From: Siphonodentalium dalli | Lineage: Eukaryota > Mollusca > Scaphopoda > Gadilida > Siphonodentaliidae | DNA: 64,000 bases | Direction of reading: 5' to 3' | NCBI GenBank assembly: GCA_032622095.1 | Contig: CP136068.1 | Coordinates: 160,599,465-160,663,464, forward strand | In this document: in pieces, positions 21,429 to 32,507 of the stretch | How positions within the stretch are numbered: the first letter of the stretch is position 1 | Layout: each line of letters opens with the position of its first letter | Program-made: the position numbers and the translations under genes | Notes under the pieces: generated by a model | Told to the model about the DNA's origin: nothing | Seen by the model: only the letters and a program-made list of their open reading frames with translations | The model's database searches: none

Positions 21429-21802
21429 CCCCGCTGGACAAAACAAGTGTCCATTGGCACCGCGGTGTATTTGCCGTTCGGTCGCGGTGTCAGAGTTTGT
21501 AACTGCAGTTGAGCACCGCGGCCGAACGGCAAGTACACTGCAGCCGAGCGGCAAGTACACCATGGCCGAAAGGCAACAACAACCGGCCGAATGGCATGTA
21601 CATCGTGGTTAGATTTCGGGTTTGTATCATCTTTTTTCAGTTTAATGAACGTACACCGCGGCAACTACACCATGGCCGAATGGCAAGTACACCGCAGCCC
21701 AACTGTTGTTAGCCGGTGGAGCCACAGTGTAGTTGCATTTCGGCCGCGGTGGCAACGCTAACCGTACCGCGGTTAAGTGGACACTTGTTTTGTCCAGCAG
21801 GG
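21429..21802. mobile_element. TA-flanked 374-bp foldback with ~25-bp inverted ends
   Basis: Flanked by TA (21427-21428 and 21803-21804). The left end CCCCGCTGGACAAAACAAGT and the right-end complement CCCTGCTGGACAAAACAAGT differ at one base, and pairing continues through GTGTCCA. The interior holds several CGGCCGAANGGCAAGTACAC units in both directions. TA duplication with inverted ends suggests a Tc1/mariner-like or other TA-targeting family; the terminal sequence itself is not one I can assign. Confidence 0.7.
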
Positions 21803-21804
21803 TA

Positions 21805-22540
21805 ACTGATACAGCGTATAGAGATAATAAATAATTGAGTCCGTTAGAACATTTAGATATTCGGATTCAAAGCAAAGAATCAAGTCTGCTCGTTAAATTC
21901 GAGCGAAGAAATATTCAATGAGAAATTTATGTTGCTATGACAACCTATAAATTTCAATTAATATTGAGTTACTTTTATGTTATACATTTGCAATACAATA
22001 CAATTAATGTTAATGTATATGATGGACACATGCATTTTGCAGAAACGCCGAACTATATACATTGTGTAGATCAACAGCAATCGTGTGGTTTGGTTATTGG
22101 TAACGCGTAGAATTGGGTCAAATAAGATGTATATATTTCCAGATGAAGTTGTTTTGTGTGGAATACCCAGTTAGACATGCAATTAACAAGCTGAAACTTA
22201 TTACATGTACATGTACATTCATTTAATGTTCGTCACACATATTTCTGTTCGATTACATTTTAACATTTTATTTGAAAAATGACACCTTCGATGTGTGCTT
22301 TCGTCAATCGAGTATGCAAATGTGACAAGTCATGTGAGACAGACACCACATGCTCATCCGAGGTAGGAAATTCCACTTAGCAGTCTTAGCTATCTCACAT
22401 GACTTCATATGGGCACGCTGGATTAGTGGGGGAGAAAGAACGATCTATTTGGCAACTTACCCTACACGTTGGACACGGCGGTCGTGGATTATTGTTAACT
22501 ATTTGGGGAGAATGCGGGCGATAAAGGACTTTTATACAAC
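21805..22540. other. Interior of element A, right part
   Basis: AT-rich sequence with no clear repeat until the subterminal CGAAT words. Two overlapping frames at 22350-22598 on opposite strands have no domain I recognise. Confidence 0.35.
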
Positions 22541-22544
22541 GATT

Positions 22545-22625
22545 CGAAATATCCCGAATCACACGACCGCTTTCAAATCGAATCGAATTGGGTAGCAAGA
22601 TTCGAAATCAAATCGAATCTCGAAG
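22545..22625. repeat. Subterminal CGAAT repeats, element A right
   Basis: Words such as AAATCGAATCGAATTGGG and AAATCAAATCGAATCTCG mirror the left subterminal cluster of element A. Confidence 0.7.
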
Positions 22626-22639
22626 CTTCGTCGGCCCTA

Positions 22640-22647
22640 GTTCAATA
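22640..22647. repeat. 8-bp target duplication GTTCAATA, copy 2 (shared)
   Basis: Lies exactly between the right end of element A (CCCTA at 22635-22639) and the left end of element B (TAGGGTCC from 22648). Confidence 0.85.
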
Positions 22648-22671
22648 TAGGGTCCTGCGAATTGGAGATTT

Positions 22672-22728
22672 TGATCGAATCGAATCGAATTGAAGAATTC
22701 GAATCGAATCGAATATCGAATCGAATTA
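22672..22728. repeat. Subterminal (GAATC)n-like repeats, element B left
   Basis: Tandem CGAAT pentamers with occasional changes and one EcoRI-like GAATTC. Matched by the cluster at about 27084-27155 near the other end. Confidence 0.8.
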
Positions 22729-22734
22729 TACATG

Positions 22735-23488
22735 TGTGTTGCATTCTCAATTAGGCATGTTTTGCCAATGATTAGATGATGTTTGAAACGTTCTATGAAC
22801 TTCCATGAAGTTCCATCATAACTTATGTGGCGATCAACCGTCGATCGCGATACTATTAACTTCAATTGATTATTGTCGAGAAGAAAGAAAAACAGATCAA
22901 AACGTCCATCCGGACGTCACGACGATTAATATATAACCGGCCTATTGGAACTAAAATCACGAAAAGTTTGTACAGTTTGCATGTGCATGCAAAATTGCAA
23001 ATGGGCATTCGGAAACACCCGTTGTTGTAAACTTGAAGATGCAACAACAGTAGCCTGTTTATGTAGTACTGGGTGCTTCTGGAACTGATGATTCCATAGA
23101 TGGGTCATTGTCCCAGATGCTTGCGATTTATACACCATGTTGTATTCGTCACACATGTAAGTTCTCACACTGCCTGAGAAGCTTATCATGTTTAAAATAA
23201 AAATGAATAACGGACGACTTATTGTCAAGTGCCAAAGGAACTGACAGTCAACTTCAAAAGAAAACTCCACCAACATGCACTTTCGACCCCTGAAACACGT
23301 GAAGTTTACATCATCAACTATGTCACATACAAATAACGCAGAACCTGAGATAGACAGTCGGCGGATAACGCTAGCAGTTGCTCAGTCTCATAGTTATTAT
23401 AATTTACATGCGTCGTCGGTCCAACTGCGATTTCAGAGCTTTTGGCAACCATGTTTTAAAGCTATAATTCAGACGTATTTAGTGGTCC
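22735..23488. other. Own interior of element B
   Basis: No gene called. A 116-codon minus-strand frame (22926-23276) and a 76-codon plus frame (23275-23505) lack recognisable domains. A TGCATGTGCATGCA-like word lies near 22978-22991. Confidence 0.35.
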
Positions 23489-23802
23489 TACTCTTGAGTG
23501 CCTAATAAACATACATGTACGATTATTAAAATTGAGGTAAAATTCCCACCTGTACGATCGTTATTTGGTCCTGTACGTTTATTAAATTAACCAAAAGAAA
23601 TAATTCACCAATCTTAAATTGTGTTATTTATAGATAAATGAACTCTGATTGTTGACAGTGATCAGCACACTGTAGATTCACTGACCTGGCTATCCATCGA
23701 AACTATTTCTGTCACATGGCATCAGTAAACCAGTCAGATGGTGCGTTTTGTTGGGATGTATGGTTACTAATATTTCCAGTCTGTACGTTTATTCCGCCCT
23801 GT

Positions 23803-26800
23803 ACTATTATTAGCTCAACTTTACTTTGTACAGTTTGAGCTATTGCCATGGCTTGGTATCCGGTCGTCTGTGCGTGTGCGTGTGTGATTCGTCAACAATT
23901 TCCTTTAGCACGGGCTACAGTTCGTACCTTTCATCCGATTATTATGAAATTTGTCATGGATGTTGACATTGATATGTAGATGGGAACGAGTTATTTTGGG
24001 GTCATTCGGAAAAAAAACATGGCCGCCATCGGCCATCTTGAATTTTAAAATTCAATCCATTAGCACGGGCTACAGGCCGTATTGTTCGTCTTATTGTCAT
24101 GAAATTTGTCATGGATGTTAATATTGACATGTAGATGGGAACGAGTAATTTTGGGGTCATTCGGCCAAAAAACATGGCCACCGGCAGCCATCTTATATTT
24201 TACTCTTTGCATGACTAAATCCTTTGACAAGGGCTACAGGTCGTACCTTTGGGCGGATCATCATAAAATTAGTCATGGATGTTAACAATGACATGTAGAT
24301 GGGAACGAGTCATTTTTGGGTCATTCGGGCAAAAAACATGGCCGCCAGCAGCCATCTTGGATTTTACTCTTTGTATGACTAAATCAATTAGCACGGGCCA
24401 CAGGTCGTACCTTTAGTCTGATCATCATGAAATTTGTCATGGCTGTTGAAAATGGAATGTAGATGGGAACGAGTTATTTTGGGGTCATTCCGACAAAAAA
24501 CATGGCCGCCAGCGCCCATCTTTGATTTCAAAATTTATTTCATTAGCATGGGCCACAGGTCGTACTGTTTGTCTGATCATCATGAAATTTGACATGGATG
24601 TTAATATTGACATGTAGATGGGAACGAGTAATTTTGGGGTCATTCGGCCAAAAAACATGGCGCCAGCAGCCATTTTGGATTTTACTCTTTGTATGACTAA
24701 ATTCTTTAGCACGGGCTACAGGTCGTACCTTTAGTCTGATCATAATAAAAAATTTCATGGATGTTAACAATGATATGTAGATGGGAACGAGTAATGTTGG
24801 GGTCATTCGGCCCAAAAACATGGCCGCCAGCAGCCATCTTGGATTTTACTCTTTGTGTGACTAAATCCTTTAGCACAGGCTACAGGTCGTACCTTTAGTC
24901 TGATCATCATAAATTTTGTCATGGATGTTAACAATGACATGTAAATGGGAAAGAGTCATTTTGGGGTCATTCGGCCGAAAAACATGGCCACCAGCAGCCA
25001 TCTTGAATTTTACTCTTTGTATGACTAAATCCTTTAGCATGGGCTACAGGTCGTACCTTTAGTCTGATCATCATAAAATTTATCATTAATGTTAATAATG
25101 ACATGTAGATGGGAACGAGTCATTTTGGGTCATTCGGCCAAAAAACATGGCCGCCAGCACCCATCTTGGATTTTACTCTTTGTATGACTAAATCCTTTAG
25201 CACGGGCTACAGGGTCGTACCTTTAGTTTGATCATCATTAAATTTGTCATGGATGTTAACAATGGCATGTAGATGGGAATGAGTCATTTTGGGGTCATTC
25301 GGATGAAAAATATGGCTGCCAGTGGCCATCTTTGATTTCAAAATTCAATCCATTAGCACGGGCTACAGGTCGTACTGTTCGTCTGATCGTCATGAAATTT
25401 GTCTTGGATGTTAATATTGACATGTAGATGGGAACAATTAATTTTGGGGTCATTCGGCCAAAAAACATGGCCACAGCAGCCATCTTGTGTTTTACTCTTT
25501 GTATGACTAAATCCTTTAGCACGGGCTACAGGTCGTACCTTTAGTCTGATCATCATAAAATGGATGTTAACAATGACATGTAGATGGGAACGAGTCATTT
25601 TGAGGTCATTTGGCCAAAAAACATAGCCGCCAGCAGCCATCTTGGATTTTACTGTTTGTATGACTAAATCACTTAGCACGGGCTACAGGTCGTACTTTTA
25701 GTCTGATCATCATAAAATGAATGTTAACAGTATGTAGATGGGGACGAGTCATTTTGGGGTCATTAGGCCAAAAAACATGGCAGCAATCTTGGATTTACTC
25801 TTTGTATGACTAAATTCTTTAGCACGGGCTACAGGTCGTACCTTTAGTGTGATCATCATAAAATTTGTCAGGGATGTTAATATTGACATGTACATTAGAT
25901 GGGAACGTGTCATTTTGGGGTCATTCGGCCATAAAACATGGCCACCAGCAGCCATCTTGGATTATACTATTTGTATGACTAAATCATTTAGCACGGGCTA
26001 CAGGTCGTACTTTTAGTCGGATCATCATAAAATGGATGTTAACAGTATGTAGATGGGAAGTTGGGAACGAGTCATTTTGGGGTCATTCGGCCAAAAAACA
26101 TGGCAGCCATCTTGGATTTACTCTTTGTATGACTAAATTCTTTAGCACAGGCTACAGGTCGTACCTTTAGTGTGATCATCATAAAATTTGTCATGGCTGT
26201 TGAAATTGGAATGTAGATGGGAACGAGTCATTTTGGGGTCATTCGGCCAAAAAACATGGCCGCCAGCGGCCATCTTGCATTTCAAAATTCAATCCATTAG
26301 CACGGGCTACAGGTCGTACTGTTCATCTGATCATCATGACATTTGTCGTGGGTGTTAATATTGACTTGTAGATGGGAATGAGTAATTTTGGGGTCATTCG
26401 GCCAAAAAACATGGCCGCTGGCAGCCATCTTAGATTTTACTCTTTGTATGACTAAATCCTTTAGCACGGGCTACATGCAGGTCGTACCTTTAGTCTGATC
26501 ATCATAAAATTTGTCATGGCTGTTGAAATTGACATGTAGATGGGAACGAGTGATTTTGGGGTTATTCAGCATTAAAACATGGCTGCCAGTGGCCATTTTG
26601 GATTCTACTCTTTGCATGACTAAAGCTATCAAATGTTTTTGAATTGTTGGAAAACATAGCCACCAGCAACCATCTTAGATTTTACTTTTATATACATGTA
26701 TATATATATCTTTTCATGTTGATAAACTAGTATTAGACATTCAACTTTCCACATTCCTAATCACTCCATCGACAGTAACACATTAAATTATTCCCTTTCC

Positions 26801-26836
26801 AAGTTGAGCTACAGTGTCATTGACACTTTCATTCAG
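23803..26836 (+). mobile_element. Core-repeat element, pearl-like, copy 2
   Basis: Begins TATTAGCTCAACTTTACTTTG and a CCATGGCTTGGTATCCG block, followed by a GTGTGCGTGTG tract, about 17 tandem ~160-bp units (23.90-26.63 kb) and a unique tail ending AAGTTGAGCTACAGTG and TGACACTTTCAT. The same parts occur inverted in the copy at 1.20-2.77 kb, which has about 8 units. The ends carry inverted TAGCTCAACTT. Short ORFs of 68-108 codons on the minus strand are repeats of one another and follow the units, so they are not genes. Confidence 0.75.
23900..26632 (+). repeat. Tandem core of ~160-bp units (about 17 copies)
   Basis: The block ATGTAGATGGGAACGAGT recurs about every 155-165 bp (near 23974, 24131, 24294, 24457 and on to 26533). 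Units carry AGCACGGGCTACAGGTCGTA and AAACATGGCCGCCAGC words. As in copy 1, two types exist: one with ATTTTACTCTTTGTATGACT and one with TCAAAATTCAATCCATTAGC. Several units in the 25.5-26.1 kb stretch are shortened by internal deletions near GGATGTTAACA. Confidence 0.85.
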
Positions 26837-27165
26837 TTACGCGACATTTTCCAACCTGTACTATTATTCCACCCTGTACTTTTATTAGGCACTCAAGAGT
26901 ATAAATCTGGTGGCTAATTATTGGCCATAAATATATTTAATAGCATGCGTACATTCGTGATGTACAATAAGAATTATAAAGCGCACATATTCATAATTTT
27001 AGGGAATTAAATGGCACAGAAACAGCTAAGATCGACGTGTGTATGTGTTCGTAAGCAGCTAATAATTTCATCCATATATATTCGAAATTTCGAGTTGGAA
27101 ATTTCGACTCGAATTCGAATCGAATTTGACTTTTGAATCGAATATTGAATATTCGCAGGACCCTA

Positions 27166-27173
27166 GTTCAATA
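27166..27173. repeat. 8-bp target duplication GTTCAATA, copy 3
   Basis: Immediately follows the right end of element B. Identical to copies 1 and 2. Confidence 0.85.
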
Positions 27174-27814
27174 TATTTAGCATGCTCAATTATTACACAA
27201 TTGCTCCAAGCTGATTGATGCTTAACCATAATTTCATTGGTGTTCATTCATGTGAGTAGTAATTAATTAGTTTTACTACGGCTTGATTTCACTGGGGTTT
27301 TTTGAGTCATTAATTGATTTGACCTCACAAGAGCTGGACCAACATTGATTTGAGAGTGACTGGCTTTAAAGCCAAAAGATTCAATTATGATATTACATAA
27401 ACAGTTAAACTGCAAATTTTCATTAGCCATTTCGCCAAAATAACATGATTCATCTCGTAAAAGTCTTAAATGTTTGTCATATAATTGAAGAGAATAAACT
27501 TTTCTTTAGTTTAGTAAATTAGAAAAACTACGTTCACATGGTATTGCACCTTACAGTAAACTGTTAGGTGACATTATATGTTATATCCAAAGCGACATCA
27601 TATAGACACACACATTTCCCTGTGAAAGTTATTGATGTTTTGCTGGCATAGCACACAAAGCAAATCGCAATTAACATTCCAGAATAATGAGTAATATGTT
27701 TCAAAATAAATTGTATCTGATTTTAATTAAGAACACGATGACCACTGTGCAGTGGCAATATACGCAAGAGAAATTCATATATGGTTGCCATTTTAAACAA
27801 ATAGTATATGCATA
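27174..27814. other. Unique AT-rich stretch left of the edge MITE
   Basis: No gene, tandem repeat or long inverted repeat seen. It is the last unique sequence before the satellite and would be the best anchor for mapping the array. Confidence 0.45.
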
Positions 27815-27816
27815 TA

Positions 27817-28030
27817 CAGTAATGCTCTAAGTAATCGACTTCTTAACCACAGCAGAATTATGGGTAACTTTTCAGGATTTAGTCGGAAATATGGCTTGTT
27901 GCCATTCATCGGAAAGCTCTCCCCGAGAGCTTTCCGATGAATGGCAACAAGCCATATTTCCTACTAAATCCTGAAAAGTTAACCCATAATTCTGCTGTGG
28001 TTAAGAAGTCGCTTACTTAGAGCATTACTG
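27817..28030. mobile_element. TA-flanked MITE, copy 2, at the satellite edge
   Basis: A 214-bp near-perfect foldback with CAGTAATGCTCTAAGTAA ends and TA on both sides (27815-27816 and 28031-28032). Same family as 3644-3877: the arms share ACCACAGCAGAATTATGGGT and GAGAGCTTTCCGATGAATGG. Here the two arms are complete and meet at CTCTCCCCGAGAG (27915-27927). The first recognisable satellite unit starts at about 28036, so this MITE forms the visible left border of the array. Confidence 0.85.
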
Positions 28031-28060
28031 TATATATCATTTATCTATACTCTAGGAGAC

Positions 28061-28190
28061 TAGTACTGGGGATTAGATAAACAGACCACCAGATCATTTA
28101 TCTAAACTCTAGGAGACTAGTACTGGGGATCAGATAAACAGACCACCAGATCATTTATCTAAACTCTAGGAGACACGTACTGGGGATTAG
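28061..28190. repeat. Edge units with landmark variants
   Basis: The first three units carry GACTAG (28058, 28115), CTAAACT (28102, 28159) and GGATTAGAT (28070, 28184). The same cluster of rare variants recurs inside the array at about 44.0, 46.6, 49.1 and 54.0 kb. The edge is therefore not made of unusually decayed monomers. Confidence 0.8.
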
Positions 28191-29429
28191 ATAAACAGAC
28201 CACCAGATCATTTATCTATACTCTAGGAGACGCGTACTGGGGATCAGATAAACAGACCACCAGATCATTTATCTATACTCTAGGAGACACGTACTGGGGA
28301 TCAGATAAACAGACCACCAGATCATTTATCTATACTCTAGGAGACACGTACTGGGGATCAGATAGACAGACCACCAGATCATTTATCTATACTCCAGGAG
28401 GCACGTACTGGGGATCTGATAAACAGACCACCAGATCATTTATCTATACTCTAGGAGACACGTACTGGGGATCAGATAGACAGACCACCAGATCATTTAT
28501 CTATACTCCAGGAGACGCGTACTGGGGATCAGATAAACAGACCACCATATCATTTATCTATACTCTAGGAGACGCGTACTGGGGATCAGATAAACAGACC
28601 ACCATATCATTTATCTATACTCTAGGAGACACGTACTGGGGATCAGATAAACAGACCACCAGATCATTTATCTATACTCCAGGAGACACGTACTGGGGAT
28701 CAGATAGACAGACCACCAGATCATTTATCTATACTCTAGGAGACACGTACTGGGGATCAGATAAACAGACCACCAGATCATTTATCTATACTCTAGGAGA
28801 CACGTACTGGGGATCAGATAGACAGACCACCAGATCATTTATCTATACTCTAGGAGACACGTACTGGGGATCAGATAGACAGACCACCAGATCATTTATC
28901 TATACTCTAGGAGACACGTACTGGGGATCAGATAAACAGACCACCAGATCATTTATCTATACTCTAGGAGACACGTACTGGGGATCAGATAGACAGACCA
29001 CCATATCATTTATCTATACTCTAGGAGACACGTACTGGGGATCAGATAGACAGACCACCAGATCATTTATCTATACTCTAGGAGACACGTACTGGGGATC
29101 AGATAAACAGACCACCAGATCATTTATCTATACTCTAGGAGACACGTACTGGGGATCAGATAGACAGACCACCAGATCATTTATCTATACTCTAGGAGAC
29201 ACGTACTGGGGATCAGATAGACAGACCACCAGATCATTTATCTATACTCTAGGAGACACGTACTGGGGATCAGATAGACAGACCACCAGATCATTTATCT
29301 ATACTCTAGGAGACACGTACTGGGGATCAGATAGACAGACCACCAGATCATTTATCTATACTCTAGGAGACACGTACTGGGGATCAGATAGACAGACCAC
29401 CAGATCATTTATCTATACTCTAGGAGACA

Positions 29430-32400
29430 CGTACTGGGGATCAGATAGACAGACCACCAGATCATTTATCTATACTCTAGGAGAAACGTACTGGGGATCA
29501 GATAGACAGACCACCAGATCATTTATCTATACTCTAGGAGACACGTACTGGGGATCAGATAGACAGACCACCAGATCATTTATCTATACTCTAGGAGACA
29601 CGTACTGGGGATCAGATAGACAGACCACCATATCATTTATCTATACTCTAGGAGACACGTACTGGGGATCAGATAAACAGACCACCAGATCATTTATCTA
29701 TACTCTAGGAGACACGTACTGGGGATCAGATAGACAGACCACCAGATCATTTATCTATACTCCAGGAGACGCGTACTGGGGATCAGATAAACAGACCACC
29801 ATATCATTTATCTATACTCCAGGAGACGCGTACTGGGGATCAGATAGACAGACCACCAGATCATTTATCTATACTCTAGGAGACGCGTACTGGGGATCAG
29901 ATAAACAGACCACCAGATCATTTATCTATACTCCAGGAGACGCGTACTGGGGATCAGATAGACAGACCACCAGATCATTTATCTATACTCTAGGAGACAC
30001 GTACTGGGGATCAGATAAACAGACCACCAGATCATTTATCTATACTCTAGGAGACACGTACTGGGGATCAGATAAACAGACCACCATATCATTTATCTAT
30101 ACTCTAGGAGACACGTACTGGGGATCAGATAGACAGACCACCAGATCATTTATCTATACTCTAGGAGACACGTACTGGGGATCAGATAAACAGACCACCA
30201 GATCATTTATCTATACTCTAGGAGACACGTACTGGGGATCAGATAGACAGACCACCATATCATTTATCTATACTCTAGGAGACACGTACTGGGGATCAGA
30301 TAAACAGACCACCAGATCATTTATCTATACTCTAGGAGACACGTACTGGGGATCAGATAGACAGACCACCAGATCATTTATCTATACTCTAGGAGACACG
30401 TACTGGGGATCAGATAGACAGACCACCATATCATTTATCTATACTCTAGGAGACACGTACTGGGGATCAGATAAACAGACCACCAGATCATTTATCTATA
30501 CTCTAGGAGACGCGTACTGGGGATCAGATAGACAGACCACCAGATCATTTATCTATACTCTAGGAGACACGTACTGGGGATCAGATAGACAGACCACCAG
30601 ATCATTTATCTATACTCTAGGAGACACGTACTGGGGATCAGATAAACAGACCACCAGATCATTTATCTATACTCTAGGAGACACGTACTGGGGATCAGAT
30701 AGACAGACCACCAGATCATTTATCTATACTCTAGGAGACACGTACTGGGGATCAGATAAACAGACCACCAGATCATTTATCTATACTCTAGGAGACGCGT
30801 ACTGGGGATCAGATAAACAGACCACCAGATCATTTATCTATACTCTAGGAGACACGTACTGGGGATCAGATAAACAGACCACCATATCATTTATCTATAC
30901 TCTAGGAGACACGTACTGGGGATCAGATAGACAGACCACCAGATCATTTATCTATACTCTAGGAGACTAGTACTGGGGATCAGATAGACAGACCACCAGA
31001 TCATTTATCTATACTCCAGGAGGCACGTACTGGGGATCAGATAGACAGACCACCAGATCATTTATCTATACTCTAGGAGACGCGTACTGGGGATCAGATA
31101 AACAGACCACCAGATCATTTATCTATACTCTAGGAGACACGTACTGGGGATCAGATAAACAGACCACCAGATCATTTATCTATACTCTAGGAGACACGTA
31201 CTGGGGATCAGATAGACAGACCACCAGATCATTTATCTATACTCTAGGAGACACGTACTGGGGATCAGATAGACAGACCACCAGATCATTTATCTATACT
31301 CTAGGAGACACGTACTGGGGATCAGATAGACAGACCACCAGATCATTTATCTATACTCTAGGAGACACGTACTGGGGATCAGATAGACAGACCACCAGAT
31401 CATTTATCTATACTCTAGGAGACACGTACTGGGGATCAGATAGACAGACCACCAGATCATTTATCTATACTCTAGGAGACACGTACTGGGGATCAGATAG
31501 ACAGACCACCAGATCATTTATCTATACTCTAGGAGAAACGTACTGGGGATCAGATAGACAGACCACCAGATCATTTATCTATACTCTAGGAGACACGTAC
31601 TGGGGATCAGATAGACAGACCACCAGATCATTTATCTATACTCTAGGAGACACGTACTGGGGATCAGATAGACAGACCACCATATCATTTATCTATACTC
31701 TAGGAGACACGTACTGGGGATCAGATAAACAGACCACCAGATCATTTATCTATACTCTAGGAGACACGTACTGGGGATCAGATAGACAGACCACCATATC
31801 ATTTATCTATACTCTAGGAGACACGTACTGGGGATCAGATAAACAGACCACCAGATCATTTATCTATACTCTAGGAGACACGTACTGGGGATCAGATAGA
31901 CAGACCACCAGATCATTTATCTATACTCTAGGAGACACGTACTGGGGATCAGATAGACAGACCACCATATCATTTATCTATACTCTAGGAGACACGTACT
32001 GGGGATCAGATAAACAGACCACCAGATCATTTATCTATACTCTAGGAGACGCGTACTGGGGATCAGATAGACAGACCACCAGATCATTTATCTATACTCT
32101 AGGAGACACGTACTGGGGATCAGATAGACAGACCACCAGATCATTTATCTATACTCTAGGAGACACGTACTGGGGATCAGATAAACAGACCACCAGATCA
32201 TTTATCTATACTCTAGGAGACACGTACTGGGGATCAGATAGACAGACCACCAGATCATTTATCTATACTCTAGGAGACACGTACTGGGGATCAGATAAAC
32301 AGACCACCAGATCATTTATCTATACTCTAGGAGACGCGTACTGGGGATCAGATAAACAGACCACCAGATCATTTATCTATACTCTAGGAGACACGTACTG

Positions 32401-32507
32401 GGGATCAGATAAACAGACCACCATATCATTTATCTATACTCTAGGAGACACGTACTGGGGATCAGATAGACAGACCACCAGATCATTTATCTATACTCTA
32501 GGAGACT
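29430..32507. repeat. 27-unit (1539-bp) tandem higher-order blocks
   Basis: GACTAG at 30965 and 32504 and GGAGGCACG at 31019 and 32558 are each 1539 bp (27 x 57) apart. Between them the order of R/K, G/T and ACG/GCG variants matches over at least 30.2-31.0 against 31.8-32.5 kb. The rare GAGAAACG unit recurs at 29481 and 31533, 2052 bp (36 units) apart, so the second block is a hybrid of two exchange events with a switch near 31.7 kb. Confidence 0.75.

Larger units (their letters stand above)
19568..22639. mobile_element. hAT-like non-autonomous element A (3.07 kb)
   Basis: The left end TAGGGCCCGACGAA and right end TTCGTCGGCCCTA are inverted repeats apart from a one-base length difference. 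Both are followed inward by CGAATC-rich subterminal repeats. GTTCAATA (8 bp) flanks it on both sides. An 8-bp duplication with TAGGG-type ends fits the hAT superfamily. No transposase is seen; much of the interior is two later foldback insertions (about 19.78-20.73 and 21.43-21.80 kb). The longest internal frame (162 codons, 21124-21612) runs through one of those insertions. Confidence 0.75.
23491..26899. mobile_element. TA-flanked element hosting core-repeat copy 2
   Basis: CTCTTGAGTGCCTAATAAA (from 23491) is the inverse of TTTATTAGGCACTCAAGAG (to 26899), with TA outside both (23489-23490, 26900-26901). The subterminal parts hold repeated CCTGTAC(T/G)(A/T)TTATT words on both sides (for example near 23568, 23792 and 26855). 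The core-repeat element occupies its right-central part. No transposase is visible. Confidence 0.7.
22648..27165. mobile_element. hAT-like non-autonomous element B (4.52 kb with insertions)
   Basis: The ends TAGGGTCCTGCGAAT and ATTCGCAGGACCCTA are perfect 15-bp inverted repeats, flanked by GTTCAATA on both sides. Subterminal GAATCGAATCGAAT repeats lie at 22672-22728 and about 27084-27155. Its terminal sequence differs from element A at several bases (GTCCTGCG against GCCCGACG), so it is a sister family rather than a copy. About 3.4 kb of its length is the nested element at 23491-26899, leaving ~1.1 kb of its own sequence and no transposase. Confidence 0.8.

Noticed and set aside
21124..21612. 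162-codon plus-strand frame
   Set aside because: It runs from AT-rich element interior through the end and repeats of the TA-flanked foldback; no domain is recognisable.
24485..25955. Overlapping 68-108-codon minus-strand frames
   Set aside because: They repeat one another because they read the ~160-bp tandem units; not genes.
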